A stretch of 64,000 bases of DNA from Polaribacter huanghezhanensis (GTDB lineage Bacteria; Bacteroidota; Bacteroidia; Flavobacteriales; Flavobacteriaceae), in contig NZ_CP128595.1 of NCBI RefSeq assembly GCF_030444335.1, positions 248,001 to 312,000 of the forward strand, written 5' to 3'. The notes beneath the pieces are model-generated. The model saw nothing but the letters and a program-made list of their open reading frames with translations, made no database searches and was not told the origin of the DNA. Both the position numbers and the translations under genes were made by a program. Below, in pieces: positions 47,330 through 56,253 of the stretch (position 1 is the first letter of the stretch; the number at the start of each line of letters is the position of its first letter).

Positions 47330-48256
47330 ATGAAAGTAACAGTTGTAGGCGCAGGTGCAGTTGGCGCAAGTTGTGCAGAGTACATCGCTATTAAAAATTT
47401 CGCATCAGAAGTTGTAATCTTAGACATTAAAGAAGGTTTTGCAGAAGGTAAGGCAATGGATTTAATGCAAACAGCTTCCTTAAACGGATTTGACACTAAA
47501 ATTACAGGATCAACAAACGATTATTCTAAAACAGCAGATTCAAATATTTGTGTAATTACTTCTGGAATTCCTAGGAAACCAGGAATGACACGTGAAGAAT
47601 TAATTGGAATTAATGCAGGAATTGTAAAAATGGTTTCTGCTAGCTTGATAGCACATTCTCCAAACACTATCATCATTGTGGTTTCTAATCCTATGGATAC
47701 CATGACGTATTTAGTACATAAAACGACTGGTTTACCTAAAAATAGAATTATTGGAATGGGTGGCGCTTTAGATTCTGCTCGTTTTAAATATAGATTGGCA
47801 GAGGCATTAGAAGCACCAATTTCTGATGTTGACGGAATGGTAATTGGTGGTCATTCTGACAAAGGAATGGTTCCATTAACTCGTTTAGCAACTAGAAATT
47901 CTGTTCCTGTTTCAGAATTTATTTCTACAGAAAGATTACAACAAGTTTTAGAAGATACCAAAGTTGGTGGAGCAACATTAACTGGATTATTAGGAACTTC
48001 TGCTTGGTACGCTCCAGGTGCCGCAGTTTCTGGTTTGGTACAAGCAATTGCTTGTGATCAACAAAAAATATTTCCTTGTTCTACGTTGTTAGAAGGAGAA
48101 TATGGATTGAACGATTTATGTATTGGGGTTCCTGTTGTTTTAGGTAAAAACGGAATCGAAAAAATCGTTGAAATTCATTTAAGTGATGCTGAAAAAGCAC
48201 ATTTAAAAGCATCTGCAGAAGGTGTTAAAAAAACAAACGGATTGTTAGAATTATAA
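47330..48256 (+). CDS. mdh: Malate dehydrogenase
   Basis: The 308-residue lactate/malate dehydrogenase family enzyme oxidises malate in the TCA cycle. It begins MKVTVVGAGAVGASCAEY (NAD-binding Gly motif), has the substrate-binding Arg residues in SGIPRKPGMTREEL, VSNPMDTMTYL, and the catalytic His in VIGGHSDKGMVPL. A longer frame from 47249 is rejected because it would start inside a terminator and add 27 atypical residues. Confidence 0.95.
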   Translation: MKVTVVGAGAVGASCAEYIAIKNFASEVVILDIKEGFAEGKAMDLMQTASLNGFDTKITGSTNDYSKTADSNICVITSGIPRKPGMTREELIGINAGIVKMVSASLIAHSPNTIIIVVSNPMDTMTYLVHKTTGLPKNRIIGMGGALDSARFKYRLAEALEAPISDVDGMVIGGHSDKGMVPLTRLATRNSVPVSEFISTERLQQVLEDTKVGGATLTGLLGTSAWYAPGAAVSGLVQAIACDQQKIFPCSTLLEGEYGLNDLCIGVPVVLGKNGIEKIVEIHLSDAEKAHLKASAEGVKKTNGLLEL

Positions 48257-48299
48257 CTGATTAGCTTTTGGCAATTTGCCTTTAGCTATTAGTTTTGAA

Positions 48300-48329
48300 A
48301 AAAATCTAGCCATTTGGCTGGATTTTTTT
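48300..48329 (+). terminator. Intrinsic terminator of mdh
   Basis: AAAATC-AGCCA pairs with GGCT-GATTTTT around a short TTT loop, followed by T. Confidence 0.75.
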
Positions 48330-48398
48330 ATTCTATAAAATTCTCAGAATAAAACTTAATTTTTCCCTTTGGGGAAATGCCAGAAAGGCAAAGGGGAT

Positions 48399-50075
48399 TT
48401 AAGACAACCCAGAAATAACACCATTATTATCAATCGTCATTCCTTCTGATGCTGGTTTTGCTGGTAAACCTGGCATACGCATCATTTTCCCTAAAATAGG
48501 AATGATAAATTGTGCTCCAGCAGCAATTTCAATTTCACGAACCGTAACAGAAAACCCTGTTGGTCTTCCTATTAACTTATCATCATCTGAAAAAGATTTT
48601 TGAGTTTTTGCCATACAAATCGCAAAATCATTAAATCCTAAACGATCTATTCTTCGTAAATTTAATTCTGCTTTTTTATCATAAATAACACCATCTGCTC
48701 CGTAAATTTCTTTTGCGATAATTGCTATTTTTTCTTTTACAGGACTTTTCCAATCATATAAAGGTTTAAACTGCGTTGCTTTATTTTCTACCACATCTAC
48801 AACCGCAGTTGCTAACTCTTTGGTTCCTTCTCCTCCTTTTGCCCAACCTTCAGACAATACAGCCTGAACTCCTAAACTAACACACGTATCTTTTACAAAC
48901 TGTACTTCTTCATCAGAATCTGAAACAAATGAATTGATTGCCACAACGGGTTCAATATTAAACTTGCGGATGTTTTCGATGTGCTTTTCTAGATTCTTAA
49001 ACCCCTCTGTAACTCTTTCTATACTTGGCGTGTTATATTCGTCTGGTTTTGCACCTCCATGATGACGCAATGCTCTAATTGTTGCAACTAAAACCACACA
49101 TTTCGGATTTAATCCTCCAAAAGCTGATTTGATATTTAAAAATTTTTCTGCGCCTAAATCTGCTCCAAAACCAGCTTCTGTTACTACGTAATTAGATAAA
49201 CTTAATCCCATTTTTGTAGCTAAAAGCGTATTTGTTCCTTGTGCAATATTTGCAAATGGTCCACCATGAATAATTGCAGGGTTTTCTTCTAAGGTTTGTA
49301 CTAAATTTGGTTTGATGGCATCTTTTAATAAAATTGCCATCGCATTTTCTGCTTTTAAATCGCGTGCAAAAACAGGTTTTTTATCAAAAGTAAAACCGAT
49401 AAAAATATCTCCTAAACGTTTTTTAAGGTTTTCAAAGTCTGTTGCCATACACAAGATTGCCATCACTTCTGACGCTGGTGTAATGTTAAATCCGTCTTGT
49501 CTTGGAATTCCGTTTCCCGTTCCACCCAAACCAATTGTAATATCTCGTAAAGCTCTATCATTCATATCAATTACACGTTTCCATAAAATAGTACGCGGAT
49601 CAATATTTAAGTTATTTACAGCACTTTGTAAATTGTTATCTATTAAAGCTGATAAAAGGTTGTTGGCTTTTTCAATGGCGTTAAAATCACCTGTAAAGTG
49701 CAAATTAATATCTTCCATTGGCACAACTTGCGAATATCCTCCACCGGCTGCTCCTCCTTTTATTCCAAAAACAGGTCCTAAAGAAGGCTCTCTTAAAACT
49801 ACCGTTGCTTGTTTGCCTATTTTATTCAATCCCTCTGTCAATCCAATAGAAACAGTTGTTTTTCCTTCTCCTGCTGGCGTTGGAGTTAAGGCTGTAACAA
49901 GGACAAGATTATTTTGTTTTATTTTATCTTCATCTATTAAACTTAAAGGTAATTTGGCTTTGTACTTGCCGTACATTTCCATAGTATCTTCATCAATATT
50001 TAATTTTGCAGCAATTTCTTTAATATGCACTAAGGTTTTAGCCTGTGCTATTTCAATATCAGATTGATAAGCCAT
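48399..50075 (-). CDS. fhs: Formate--tetrahydrofolate ligase
   Basis: The 558-residue enzyme makes 10-formyltetrahydrofolate from formate, ATP and tetrahydrofolate. The P-loop TPTPAGEGKTTVSIGL, LREPSLGPVFGIKGGAAGGG, MNDRALRDITIGLGG and MRMPGLPAKPA (near the end) are family signatures. It supplies one-carbon units for purines. It is convergent to mdh and divergent from secDF. Confidence 0.96.
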   Translation of the reverse strand: MAYQSDIEIAQAKTLVHIKEIAAKLNIDEDTMEMYGKYKAKLPLSLIDEDKIKQNNLVLVTALTPTPAGEGKTTVSIGLTEGLNKIGKQATVVLREPSLGPVFGIKGGAAGGGYSQVVPMEDINLHFTGDFNAIEKANNLLSALIDNNLQSAVNNLNIDPRTILWKRVIDMNDRALRDITIGLGGTGNGIPRQDGFNITPASEVMAILCMATDFENLKKRLGDIFIGFTFDKKPVFARDLKAENAMAILLKDAIKPNLVQTLEENPAIIHGGPFANIAQGTNTLLATKMGLSLSNYVVTEAGFGADLGAEKFLNIKSAFGGLNPKCVVLVATIRALRHHGGAKPDEYNTPSIERVTEGFKNLEKHIENIRKFNIEPVVAINSFVSDSDEEVQFVKDTCVSLGVQAVLSEGWAKGGEGTKELATAVVDVVENKATQFKPLYDWKSPVKEKIAIIAKEIYGADGVIYDKKAELNLRRIDRLGFNDFAICMAKTQKSFSDDDKLIGRPTGFSVTVREIEIAAGAQFIIPILGKMMRMPGLPAKPASEGMTIDNNGVISGLS

Positions 50076-50212
50076 TTGAAATAATTTTATTTTTATTGAT
50101 TAATTCTCTTATTTTTGGTGAGTAAATATATAAAAAATTAAAGGTTCTTATTTGTCATTTTTTTTAAAGCTTTGAAAAACAAGAATCTTATACTACAAAT
50201 ATGACAAAACAA

Positions 50213-50243
50213 TTGGCTACTCTTTTTTGAAATACTATATTTG
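50213..50243 (+). promoter_or_regulatory. Bacteroidota-type promoter for secDF
   Basis: TTG at 50213-50215 and TATATTTG at 50236-50243 are 20 bases apart and fit the consensus. The secDF ATG follows 44 bases downstream. Confidence 0.68.
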
Positions 50244-50287
50244 CACGTTTTTACAAAGAAAAGAAGTCGATTAAAATTAAATAGAAG

Positions 50288-53200
50288 ATGCAAAACAAAG
50301 GACTTATCAGATTATTCGCTATCCTTTTTGGATTAGTAAGTTTATATCAATTATCATTTACCTATTTCGCAGGGAATGTTGAAGATGCCGCAAAGGTGTA
50401 TGCGAAAGAAAAAGCTACCAATAATGATGGTAAAGCTATAGCTAAGTTTGAAAAAAAATACTTAGATAGTGTTGGTAACATTAAAATCATCAATCTAGGA
50501 GTTGCTGAATATAGCTATAACGATATTAGAGACAAAGAAATGAATCTTGGTCTTGATTTAAAAGGTGGAATTAATGCAGTTTTACAAGTATCTGTAAAAG
50601 ATATTTTAATTGGATTGTCTAACGAATCTAAAAGTGTCGTTTTTAATCAAGCACTAACTGCTGCAGATGCTGCACAAAAAAGTAGTACAGATACGTATTT
50701 AAATTTATTCTTTTCAGAATTTGAAAAATTAAGTAATGGAACTGTTAAGTTAAGTGATCCTTCTATTTTCGGAACTAAAACATTAGCTGAAAAAGGAATT
50801 AACTTTAAAAAAACAAATGCGCAGGTTAAGCCAATCATCCAAACTGAAATAGACAATTCTATTGATACTGCTTTTGAAGTATTACGTAGTAGAATTGATA
50901 AATTTGGTGTAACACAACCAAGTATTCAACGTGTTGGAAACTCTGGTAGAATTCAAATTGAATTGCCTGGCGCAAAAGATATTGACCGTGTAAAGAGATT
51001 ATTAGAAAGTACTGCCAAATTACAATTTTGGGAAGTGTTTACTAATAGAGAATTACAAAGTTTTTTCTTTACCGCTGACGCTAAAGTCGCTCAACTTTTA
51101 AAAGATGAAAATCCTACAGCAAACGATACCATCAAAAAAGATGATATCGATAACTTATTAGGGAAAAAAGATTCTACAGAAGTAAACAGTCAAAAAACAT
51201 TATTTACTTATTTACAATTTCCTAATTATCAAATTAACGATCAACTTAGAAGTTCCATTGTAGCAGATGCTAAAGTAAAAGACACAGCCATGGTTAATAA
51301 ACTACTAGCAATGAAAGGTGTTAGATCTTTACTACCTAGCAACTTAAGGTACGTTAAGTTTTTATGGGACTATAAAGCTTTCACTCCTACTCAACAAGCT
51401 GGACAACCTCAATTAGCTGCTGAGCAAAAATCAGAAAGAATAAACCTTTACGCAATCAAATCAAACAGAAAAGATAAAGCAACTATAGAAGGTGATGTAA
51501 TTATAGATGCTGCTCAGGTTTTTGACCAATTAGGAAACAAACCAGAAGTTAGCATGGCTATGAATAGTAGTGGTTCTAAACAATGGGAAAAAATGACCAC
51601 AGACAATGCTGGTAAATTTGTTGCAGTTGTTTTAGATGATTATGTATATACAGCTCCTTCTGTAAATCAACCAATTGTTGGTGGTAGAACTTCTATTTCT
51701 GGTGGGTCAATGACCATTACAGAAGCACAAGATATTGCAACGGTTTTAAAAGCGGGTAAATTACCTGCTGCAGCTAGAATAATTCAAGCGCAAGTTGTTG
51801 GTCCTTCTTTAGGGCAAGAATCAATTGATCGTAGTATCAATTCATTTGGATTGGCTATTGGATTGGTATTAATTTGGATGTTATTTTACTACGGTAAAGC
51901 TGGTGGATTTGCAAACATTGCATTGGCGGTAAACATTTTATTTATCTTCGGAATTTTAGCATCGTTTAGTGCAGTATTAACTTTACCAGGAATTGCAGGT
52001 ATTATCTTAACAATTGGGATGTCTGTTGATGCAAATGTTATCATTTTTGAAAGGATTAAAGAAGGATTAAGAGGAGGAAAAGGATTAAAATTAGCGGTAG
52101 AAGATGGCTTTAGTGTAAAAGGAGCATTATCTGCAATTATTGATGCAAATATTACCACTTTATTAACAGGTATTATCTTATACGTTTTTGGTACTGGACC
52201 AATTAAAGGTTTTGCATTAACATTAATGATTGGTATTGCAACATCATTATTTACTGCAGTATTTATTACACGTATGTTAATTGATGGAGCTGTAAATAAA
52301 AATAGTAATTTAACATTTAACACTTCTATTTCTAAAGGTTGGTTCCAAAATATCAATATAGAATTCTTAAGAAAACGTAAAATTGCTTACGTTATTTCTG
52401 GAGCTATTATTATTGGAGGAATTGTTTCTATGGCAACTTTAGGATTAAAACAAGGAGTTGATTTTAAAGGTGGTCGTTCTTATGTTGTACATTTTGACAA
52501 ACCAATGAACTCAACGAAGGTTGCTGAAGAATTAAAAGCTGTGTTTGGTTCTGCTCCAGAAGTAAAAACGTACGGTTCTTCAAATCAATTAAAAATAACA
52601 ACTGCATACAAAATAGATGACGAAGGTTTAACAGCTGATGAAGAAGTTCAAGCTGCTTTATACAACGGATTAAAACCTTATTTAACAACAACTACTTACG
52701 AAAGCTTTAAACCAGGTTTCGAAAAAGCTGAAAATGCAAGTGGAATTATGAGCTACATGAAAGTAGATCCAACCATAGCAGATGATATTAAAGTAGATGC
52801 ACTTTGGGCTGTATTTGGTTCTCTTTTAGTGGTGTTCTTATATATCTTATTGCGTTTCAGAAAAGTATCATTTAGTATTGGAGCTGTAGTTGCAGTTTTC
52901 CACGATGTATTAATTGTATTAGGTGTTTTCTCTATCTTGTACAAGTTTATGCCTTTTGATATGGAAATGGATCAATCATTTATAGCGGCCATATTAACCG
53001 TTGTTGGATATTCTTTAAATGATACTGTAATTATTTTTGATAGAGTTAGAGAATTTACAGGAATTCATACAAAATGGAAATATACTGAGATTGTAGACAA
53101 AGCATTAAGTTCTACCTTAGGAAGAACCATCAATACGTCATTAACAACATTACTAGTAATGTTAGCAATTTTCTTATTTGGAGGAGATTCTATTAAAGGA

Positions 53201-53308
53201 TTTATGTTTGCATTAATTATTGGTGTTGTAGTTGGAACATACTCTTCATTATTTATTGCAACTCCTATAATGTTTGATACTTCTAAAAAAGTAGAAGAAA
53301 AAGAATAA
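50288..53308 (+). CDS. secDF: Protein translocase SecDF (fused subunits)
   Basis: The 1006-residue inner-membrane protein is a fusion of SecD and SecF, RND-type motors that use the proton gradient to pull proteins through SecYEG. SecD motifs: LGLDLKGGINAVLQV, VEVLRSRIDKFGVTQP-like FEVLRSRIDKFGVTQPSIQ, and IGMSVDANVIIFERIKEGL in the membrane part. SecF motifs: LKQGVDFKGGRSYVV and VGYSLNDTVIIFDRVREF. Twelve or so membrane helices fit the fused type, which is usual in Bacteroidota. A terminator follows at 53326. Confidence 0.95.
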   Translation: MQNKGLIRLFAILFGLVSLYQLSFTYFAGNVEDAAKVYAKEKATNNDGKAIAKFEKKYLDSVGNIKIINLGVAEYSYNDIRDKEMNLGLDLKGGINAVLQVSVKDILIGLSNESKSVVFNQALTAADAAQKSSTDTYLNLFFSEFEKLSNGTVKLSDPSIFGTKTLAEKGINFKKTNAQVKPIIQTEIDNSIDTAFEVLRSRIDKFGVTQPSIQRVGNSGRIQIELPGAKDIDRVKRLLESTAKLQFWEVFTNRELQSFFFTADAKVAQLLKDENPTANDTIKKDDIDNLLGKKDSTEVNSQKTLFTYLQFPNYQINDQLRSSIVADAKVKDTAMVNKLLAMKGVRSLLPSNLRYVKFLWDYKAFTPTQQAGQPQLAAEQKSERINLYAIKSNRKDKATIEGDVIIDAAQVFDQLGNKPEVSMAMNSSGSKQWEKMTTDNAGKFVAVVLDDYVYTAPSVNQPIVGGRTSISGGSMTITEAQDIATVLKAGKLPAAARIIQAQVVGPSLGQESIDRSINSFGLAIGLVLIWMLFYYGKAGGFANIALAVNILFIFGILASFSAVLTLPGIAGIILTIGMSVDANVIIFERIKEGLRGGKGLKLAVEDGFSVKGALSAIIDANITTLLTGIILYVFGTGPIKGFALTLMIGIATSLFTAVFITRMLIDGAVNKNSNLTFNTSISKGWFQNINIEFLRKRKIAYVISGAIIIGGIVSMATLGLKQGVDFKGGRSYVVHFDKPMNSTKVAEELKAVFGSAPEVKTYGSSNQLKITTAYKIDDEGLTADEEVQAALYNGLKPYLTTTTYESFKPGFEKAENASGIMSYMKVDPTIADDIKVDALWAVFGSLLVVFLYILLRFRKVSFSIGAVVAVFHDVLIVLGVFSILYKFMPFDMEMDQSFIAAILTVVGYSLNDTVIIFDRVREFTGIHTKWKYTEIVDKALSSTLGRTINTSLTTLLVMLAIFLFGGDSIKGFMFALIIGVVVGTYSSLFIATPIMFDTSKKVEEKE

Positions 53309-53325
53309 CACAAAAAGACTAAAAT

Positions 53326-53363
53326 AAAAAAACCGTTTTGAACTTAATTCAAAACGGTTTTTT
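53326..53363 (+). terminator. Intrinsic terminator of secDF
   Basis: AAAAAAACCGTTTTGAA at 53326-53342 pairs with TTCAAAACGGTTTTTT around CTTAA. Confidence 0.88.
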
Positions 53364-53381
53364 CATTCAATAACAAGAACG

Positions 53382-53389
53382 TATCTTTG
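53382..53389 (+). promoter_or_regulatory. -7 element placed four bases before the hpt start codon
   Basis: TATCTTTG matches TAnnTTTG. With the usual distance to the transcript start, the hpt message would begin at or next to its ATG at 53394, i.e. be leaderless or nearly so. No good TTG is seen upstream. Confidence 0.55.
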
Positions 53390-53393
53390 CAAA

Positions 53394-53942
53394 ATGAACA
53401 CCATTAAATTGCACGATTTAAGTTTTAAATCATTTATTGATGAAGATGAAATCAAAAACATCGTTGACTCTTTAGCGGTACAAGTTGCGAAAGACTGCGA
53501 AGGAGAAACTCCGTTGTTTATTGGAATTTTAAATGGTTCATTCATGTTTGTTTCAGATTTTGCGAAAGCTTACAAAAAAGATTGCGAAATTTCTTTTGTA
53601 AAATTAGCTTCTTATGAAGGCACCTCATCAACAGAAAAAGTAAAACAACTCGTTGGACTTAATGAAAATATTGAAGGTAGAACTGTCGTTATTTTAGAAG
53701 ATATTATTGACACAGGAAATACACTAGAAGAGATTTACGAGATTTTTAAAGACAAAAAAGTAAAACAATTAAAAATTGCTACCCTTTTCTTTAAACCAGA
53801 TGTATTTAAAAAAGATTTACCAATAGATTATATTGGAAAAAGCATTCCAGATAAATTTATTGTCGGCTACGGCTTAGATTACAATGGATTGGGAAGGAAC
53901 TATCCTGCCATTTATCAACTAACAACAACACAACAAGAATAA
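53394..53942 (+). CDS. hpt: Hypoxanthine phosphoribosyltransferase
   Basis: The 182-residue purine salvage enzyme converts hypoxanthine and PRPP to IMP. The PRPP loop VVILEDIIDTGNTLEEI (about 100-116), LFIGILNGSFMFVSDF and SFVKLASYEG are the type I PRTase landmarks. Its stop is five bases before adk, so the two nucleotide enzymes are cotranscribed; in some relatives, as I recall, the two are fused. The start codon sits next to a -7 promoter box. Confidence 0.92.
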   Translation: MNTIKLHDLSFKSFIDEDEIKNIVDSLAVQVAKDCEGETPLFIGILNGSFMFVSDFAKAYKKDCEISFVKLASYEGTSSTEKVKQLVGLNENIEGRTVVILEDIIDTGNTLEEIYEIFKDKKVKQLKIATLFFKPDVFKKDLPIDYIGKSIPDKFIVGYGLDYNGLGRNYPAIYQLTTTQQE

Positions 53943-53947
53943 AAATT

Positions 53948-54520
53948 ATGAAAAACATTGTATTATTTGGCCCTCCAGGAGCAGGAAAAGGTACACAAGC
54001 AACGTTGCTAAAAGAAAGATACCATCTAATTCACATTTCTACCGGAGATGTTTTTAGATACAATATTAAAAACCAAACGAAACTAGGGTTACTTGCTAAA
54101 AAATACATGGATGAAGGAGATTTAGTTCCAGATGAAGTAACTATTGAAATGCTAAAAGCAGAAGTACATAAAAATGCAGACGCAAACGGTTTTATTTTTG
54201 ATGGTTTTCCAAGAACAGAATCTCAAGCAAAAGCTTTGGATGTTTTTTTAGCTGAAAAAGGAGAAAAAATAAATGGAATGGTCGCTTTAGAAGTTTCTGA
54301 AGATTTACTAGTTGAACGCTTATTAGAAAGAGGAAAAACAAGCGGAAGAACGGACGATACTGACGAAAATAAAATCAGAAATCGTTTTAACGAATACAAC
54401 ACAAAAACGGCAGTTTTAAAAGACTATTACCAAGCACAAGGAAACTATTATGGTGTAAATGGCGTTGGTAGTATTAGCGAAATTACAAATCGTTTGGCAA
54501 CAGTTTTTGACAAACTTTAA
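53948..54520 (+). CDS. adk: Adenylate kinase
   Basis: The 190-residue kinase interconverts ATP, AMP and ADP. The P-loop GPPGAGKGT lies at 8-16, followed by STGDVFRYNIK (AMP site), GFIFDGFPRTESQA and the lid region LLERGKTSGRTDDTD, a short lid without zinc cysteines. It follows hpt by five bases. Confidence 0.95.
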   Translation: MKNIVLFGPPGAGKGTQATLLKERYHLIHISTGDVFRYNIKNQTKLGLLAKKYMDEGDLVPDEVTIEMLKAEVHKNADANGFIFDGFPRTESQAKALDVFLAEKGEKINGMVALEVSEDLLVERLLERGKTSGRTDDTDENKIRNRFNEYNTKTAVLKDYYQAQGNYYGVNGVGSISEITNRLATVFDKL

Positions 54521-54537
54521 ACAACTGTTTATGCGTT

Positions 54538-54570
54538 AAATCGTTTATGTGTTTATCAAAAACACAAATA
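54538..54570. repeat. AT-rich inverted repeat between adk and obgE
   Basis: ATCGTTTATGTGTTT and AAAACACAAATAAAC form an imperfect hairpin around ATC. Similar TTTATGTGT text occurs between trpG and the small membrane gene at about 35597-35628. Confidence 0.5.
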
Positions 54571-54607
54571 AACTATGAAACAAATCAACATATAAACAAT
54601 AGAAATA

Positions 54608-55597
54608 ATGACTGAGGGAAATTTTGTTGACTACATAAAAGTGTACGCAACTTCTGGTAAAGGAGGAAGCGGATCGATGCACTTACACAGAGAAAAATTT
54701 ATTACCAAAGGTGGTCCAGATGGTGGAGATGGTGGTCGTGGTGGACATGTTATTTTGCGTGGAAATAAAAATATGTGGACATTATTTCACTTAAAGTTTA
54801 AAAAACACTTTAGAGCAGATCATGGTGGTTCTGGAAGTAAAAGTAGAAGTACCGGACACGACGGTAGCGATGTGTATGTAGATGTGCCTTTAGGGACAAT
54901 TGTTAGAGATGCAGACACCAACGAAATCCTTTTTGAAATTACAGATAATATGCAAGAAGTTGTCTTATTACGCGGTGGAAAAGGCGGCTTAGGAAACTGG
55001 CATTTTAAATCTTCTACAAATCAAACACCAAGATATTCGCAACCAGGAATGGATGGAATTGAAGGCTGGTATTTGTTAGAATTAAAATTATTGGCTGATG
55101 TTGGTTTGGTTGGATTTCCGAATGCAGGAAAATCTACTTTATTATCCGTAATTACATCAGCAAAACCAAAAATTGCTGATTACGCGTTTACAACTCTAAA
55201 ACCCAATTTAGGAATTGTAGAACATAGAAATCATCAAACTTTTGTCATGGCAGATATTCCTGGAATTATAGAAGGAGCTGCAGAAGGAAAAGGTTTAGGA
55301 TTTCGATTTTTACGTCATATAGAACGGAATTCTACGTTGTTGTTTTTAATACCTGCGGATAGTGAAGACATCAATAAAGAATATAAAATTTTATTGAACG
55401 AACTAAAAACACACAATCCAGAATTGTTAGATAAAAACAGGCTGTTGGCAATTTCTAAGGATGATATGTTAGATGATGAATTAAGAGCAGAAATTACCAA
55501 AGATTTACCTGATGGCGTTCCGCATATATTTTTCTCTTCGTTAGCAAACACAGGTTTGACAGAATTGAAAGATCAACTTTGGAAAATGTTGAATTAA
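54608..55597 (+). CDS. obgE: GTPase ObgE/CgtA
   Basis: The 329-residue protein has the glycine-rich Obg fold ([38 protein letters not shown]) and a G domain with G1 [11 protein letters not shown] (near 168), G3 [17 protein letters not shown] and a G4-like ISKDD. There is no C-terminal OCT domain, as in other Bacteroidota. It acts in ribosome assembly and stress control. It is 87 bases after adk; the gap holds an imperfect inverted repeat (GTTTATGTGTTT with AAACACAAATAAAC). Confidence 0.95.
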   Translation: MTEGNFVDYIKVYATSGKGGSGSMHLHREKFITKGGPDGGDGGRGGHVILRGNKNMWTLFHLKFKKHFRADHGGSGSKSRSTGHDGSDVYVDVPLGTIVRDADTNEILFEITDNMQEVVLLRGGKGGLGNWHFKSSTNQTPRYSQPGMDGIEGWYLLELKLLADVGLVGFPNAGKSTLLSVITSAKPKIADYAFTTLKPNLGIVEHRNHQTFVMADIPGIIEGAAEGKGLGFRFLRHIERNSTLLFLIPADSEDINKEYKILLNELKTHNPELLDKNRLLAISKDDMLDDELRAEITKDLPDGVPHIFFSSLANTGLTELKDQLWKMLN

Positions 55598-55605
55598 CAA
55601 CACAA

Positions 55606-55683
55606 TTGTCTGTTCGAGCCGAGTCGAGAACTCTGCTTTAAAATTAAAAAATAGATTTCTCGCTTCGCTTCGAAATGACAACA
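55606..55683. repeat. Palindromic repeat behind obgE
   Basis: TGTCTGTTCGAGCCGAGTCGAGAAC and TTCTCGCTTCGCTTCGAAATGACA are diverged arms of the TCGACTGCGCTCGA family around an AT-rich centre. Confidence 0.7.
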
Positions 55684-55691
55684 ACTTTATA

Positions 55692-55725
55692 AAAAATAGA
55701 TTTTCGGAAACGGAAATCTATTTTT
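55692..55725. terminator. Bidirectional terminator between obgE and the minus-strand locus
   Basis: AAAAATAGATTT at 55692-55703 is the inverse of AAATCTATTTTT at 55714-55725. It reaches the stop codon of the convergent gene at 55724. Confidence 0.8.
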
Positions 55726-56197
55726 AGTTTACGTTAATTTGAATCGGAATTTGATATTGAGTAGCAACCGGAATTCCTCTTTTGGTTGCCGGAGAAAGCC
55801 TTGGTAAATCGCGCAAGCTTATTGTAATTAAACTATCAATTGTAGGAATTTCTTTTTTTAGAATTTCAGAAGAAGTGATTTTCTGAATAGAAACAGCACC
55901 TTTATTGTTGATTAAAACCACAACATGGATTATTTCATTTACTGGATTTTTAACTTCTAGTTGGTGTTTTGCCAAACTTTCAGAAATGTGTTTATGAATG
56001 GTGTTTCTAAAGCAGTCCGTTTTTTTTGCTTTATCGATAAAATTTTTACACGCTTCAAATGTTGGAAAAACATCGACAGAAGAAAAATCGATAATGGTAT
56101 CTACTTCTTGTAATTGCGATTTCTTTTTAAAATTAAAATACTCGCAAGAAGTACCAACCAAAATAATGAAGAAAAGAGAAAGTACTCGAAAACGCAT
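55724..56197 (-). CDS. Lipoprotein with TonB_C-like domain
   Basis: The 157-residue protein starts with a lipobox (FFIILVGTSCEYFNF). The rest resembles the TonB C-terminal-like module of the neighbours: VFPTFEACKNF...CFRNTIHKHISESL, then VVVLINNKGAVSIQKI and LPRLSPATKRGIPVATQYQIPIQINV, closely parallel to the end of the M56 protein at 57518. It is the last gene of the M56/BlaI group, 56 bases after the TPR gene. It is too short to be a full TonB; a sensor or ligand-binding role is inferred. Confidence 0.75.
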   Translation of the reverse strand: MRFRVLSLFFIILVGTSCEYFNFKKKSQLQEVDTIIDFSSVDVFPTFEACKNFIDKAKKTDCFRNTIHKHISESLAKHQLEVKNPVNEIIHVVVLINNKGAVSIQKITSSEILKKEIPTIDSLITISLRDLPRLSPATKRGIPVATQYQIPIQINVN

Positions 56198-56253
56198 GTG
56201 ATAAATTTACAAGGTAAAAGTACAATTTATAAACTGTTTTAAAAAACGAATCA

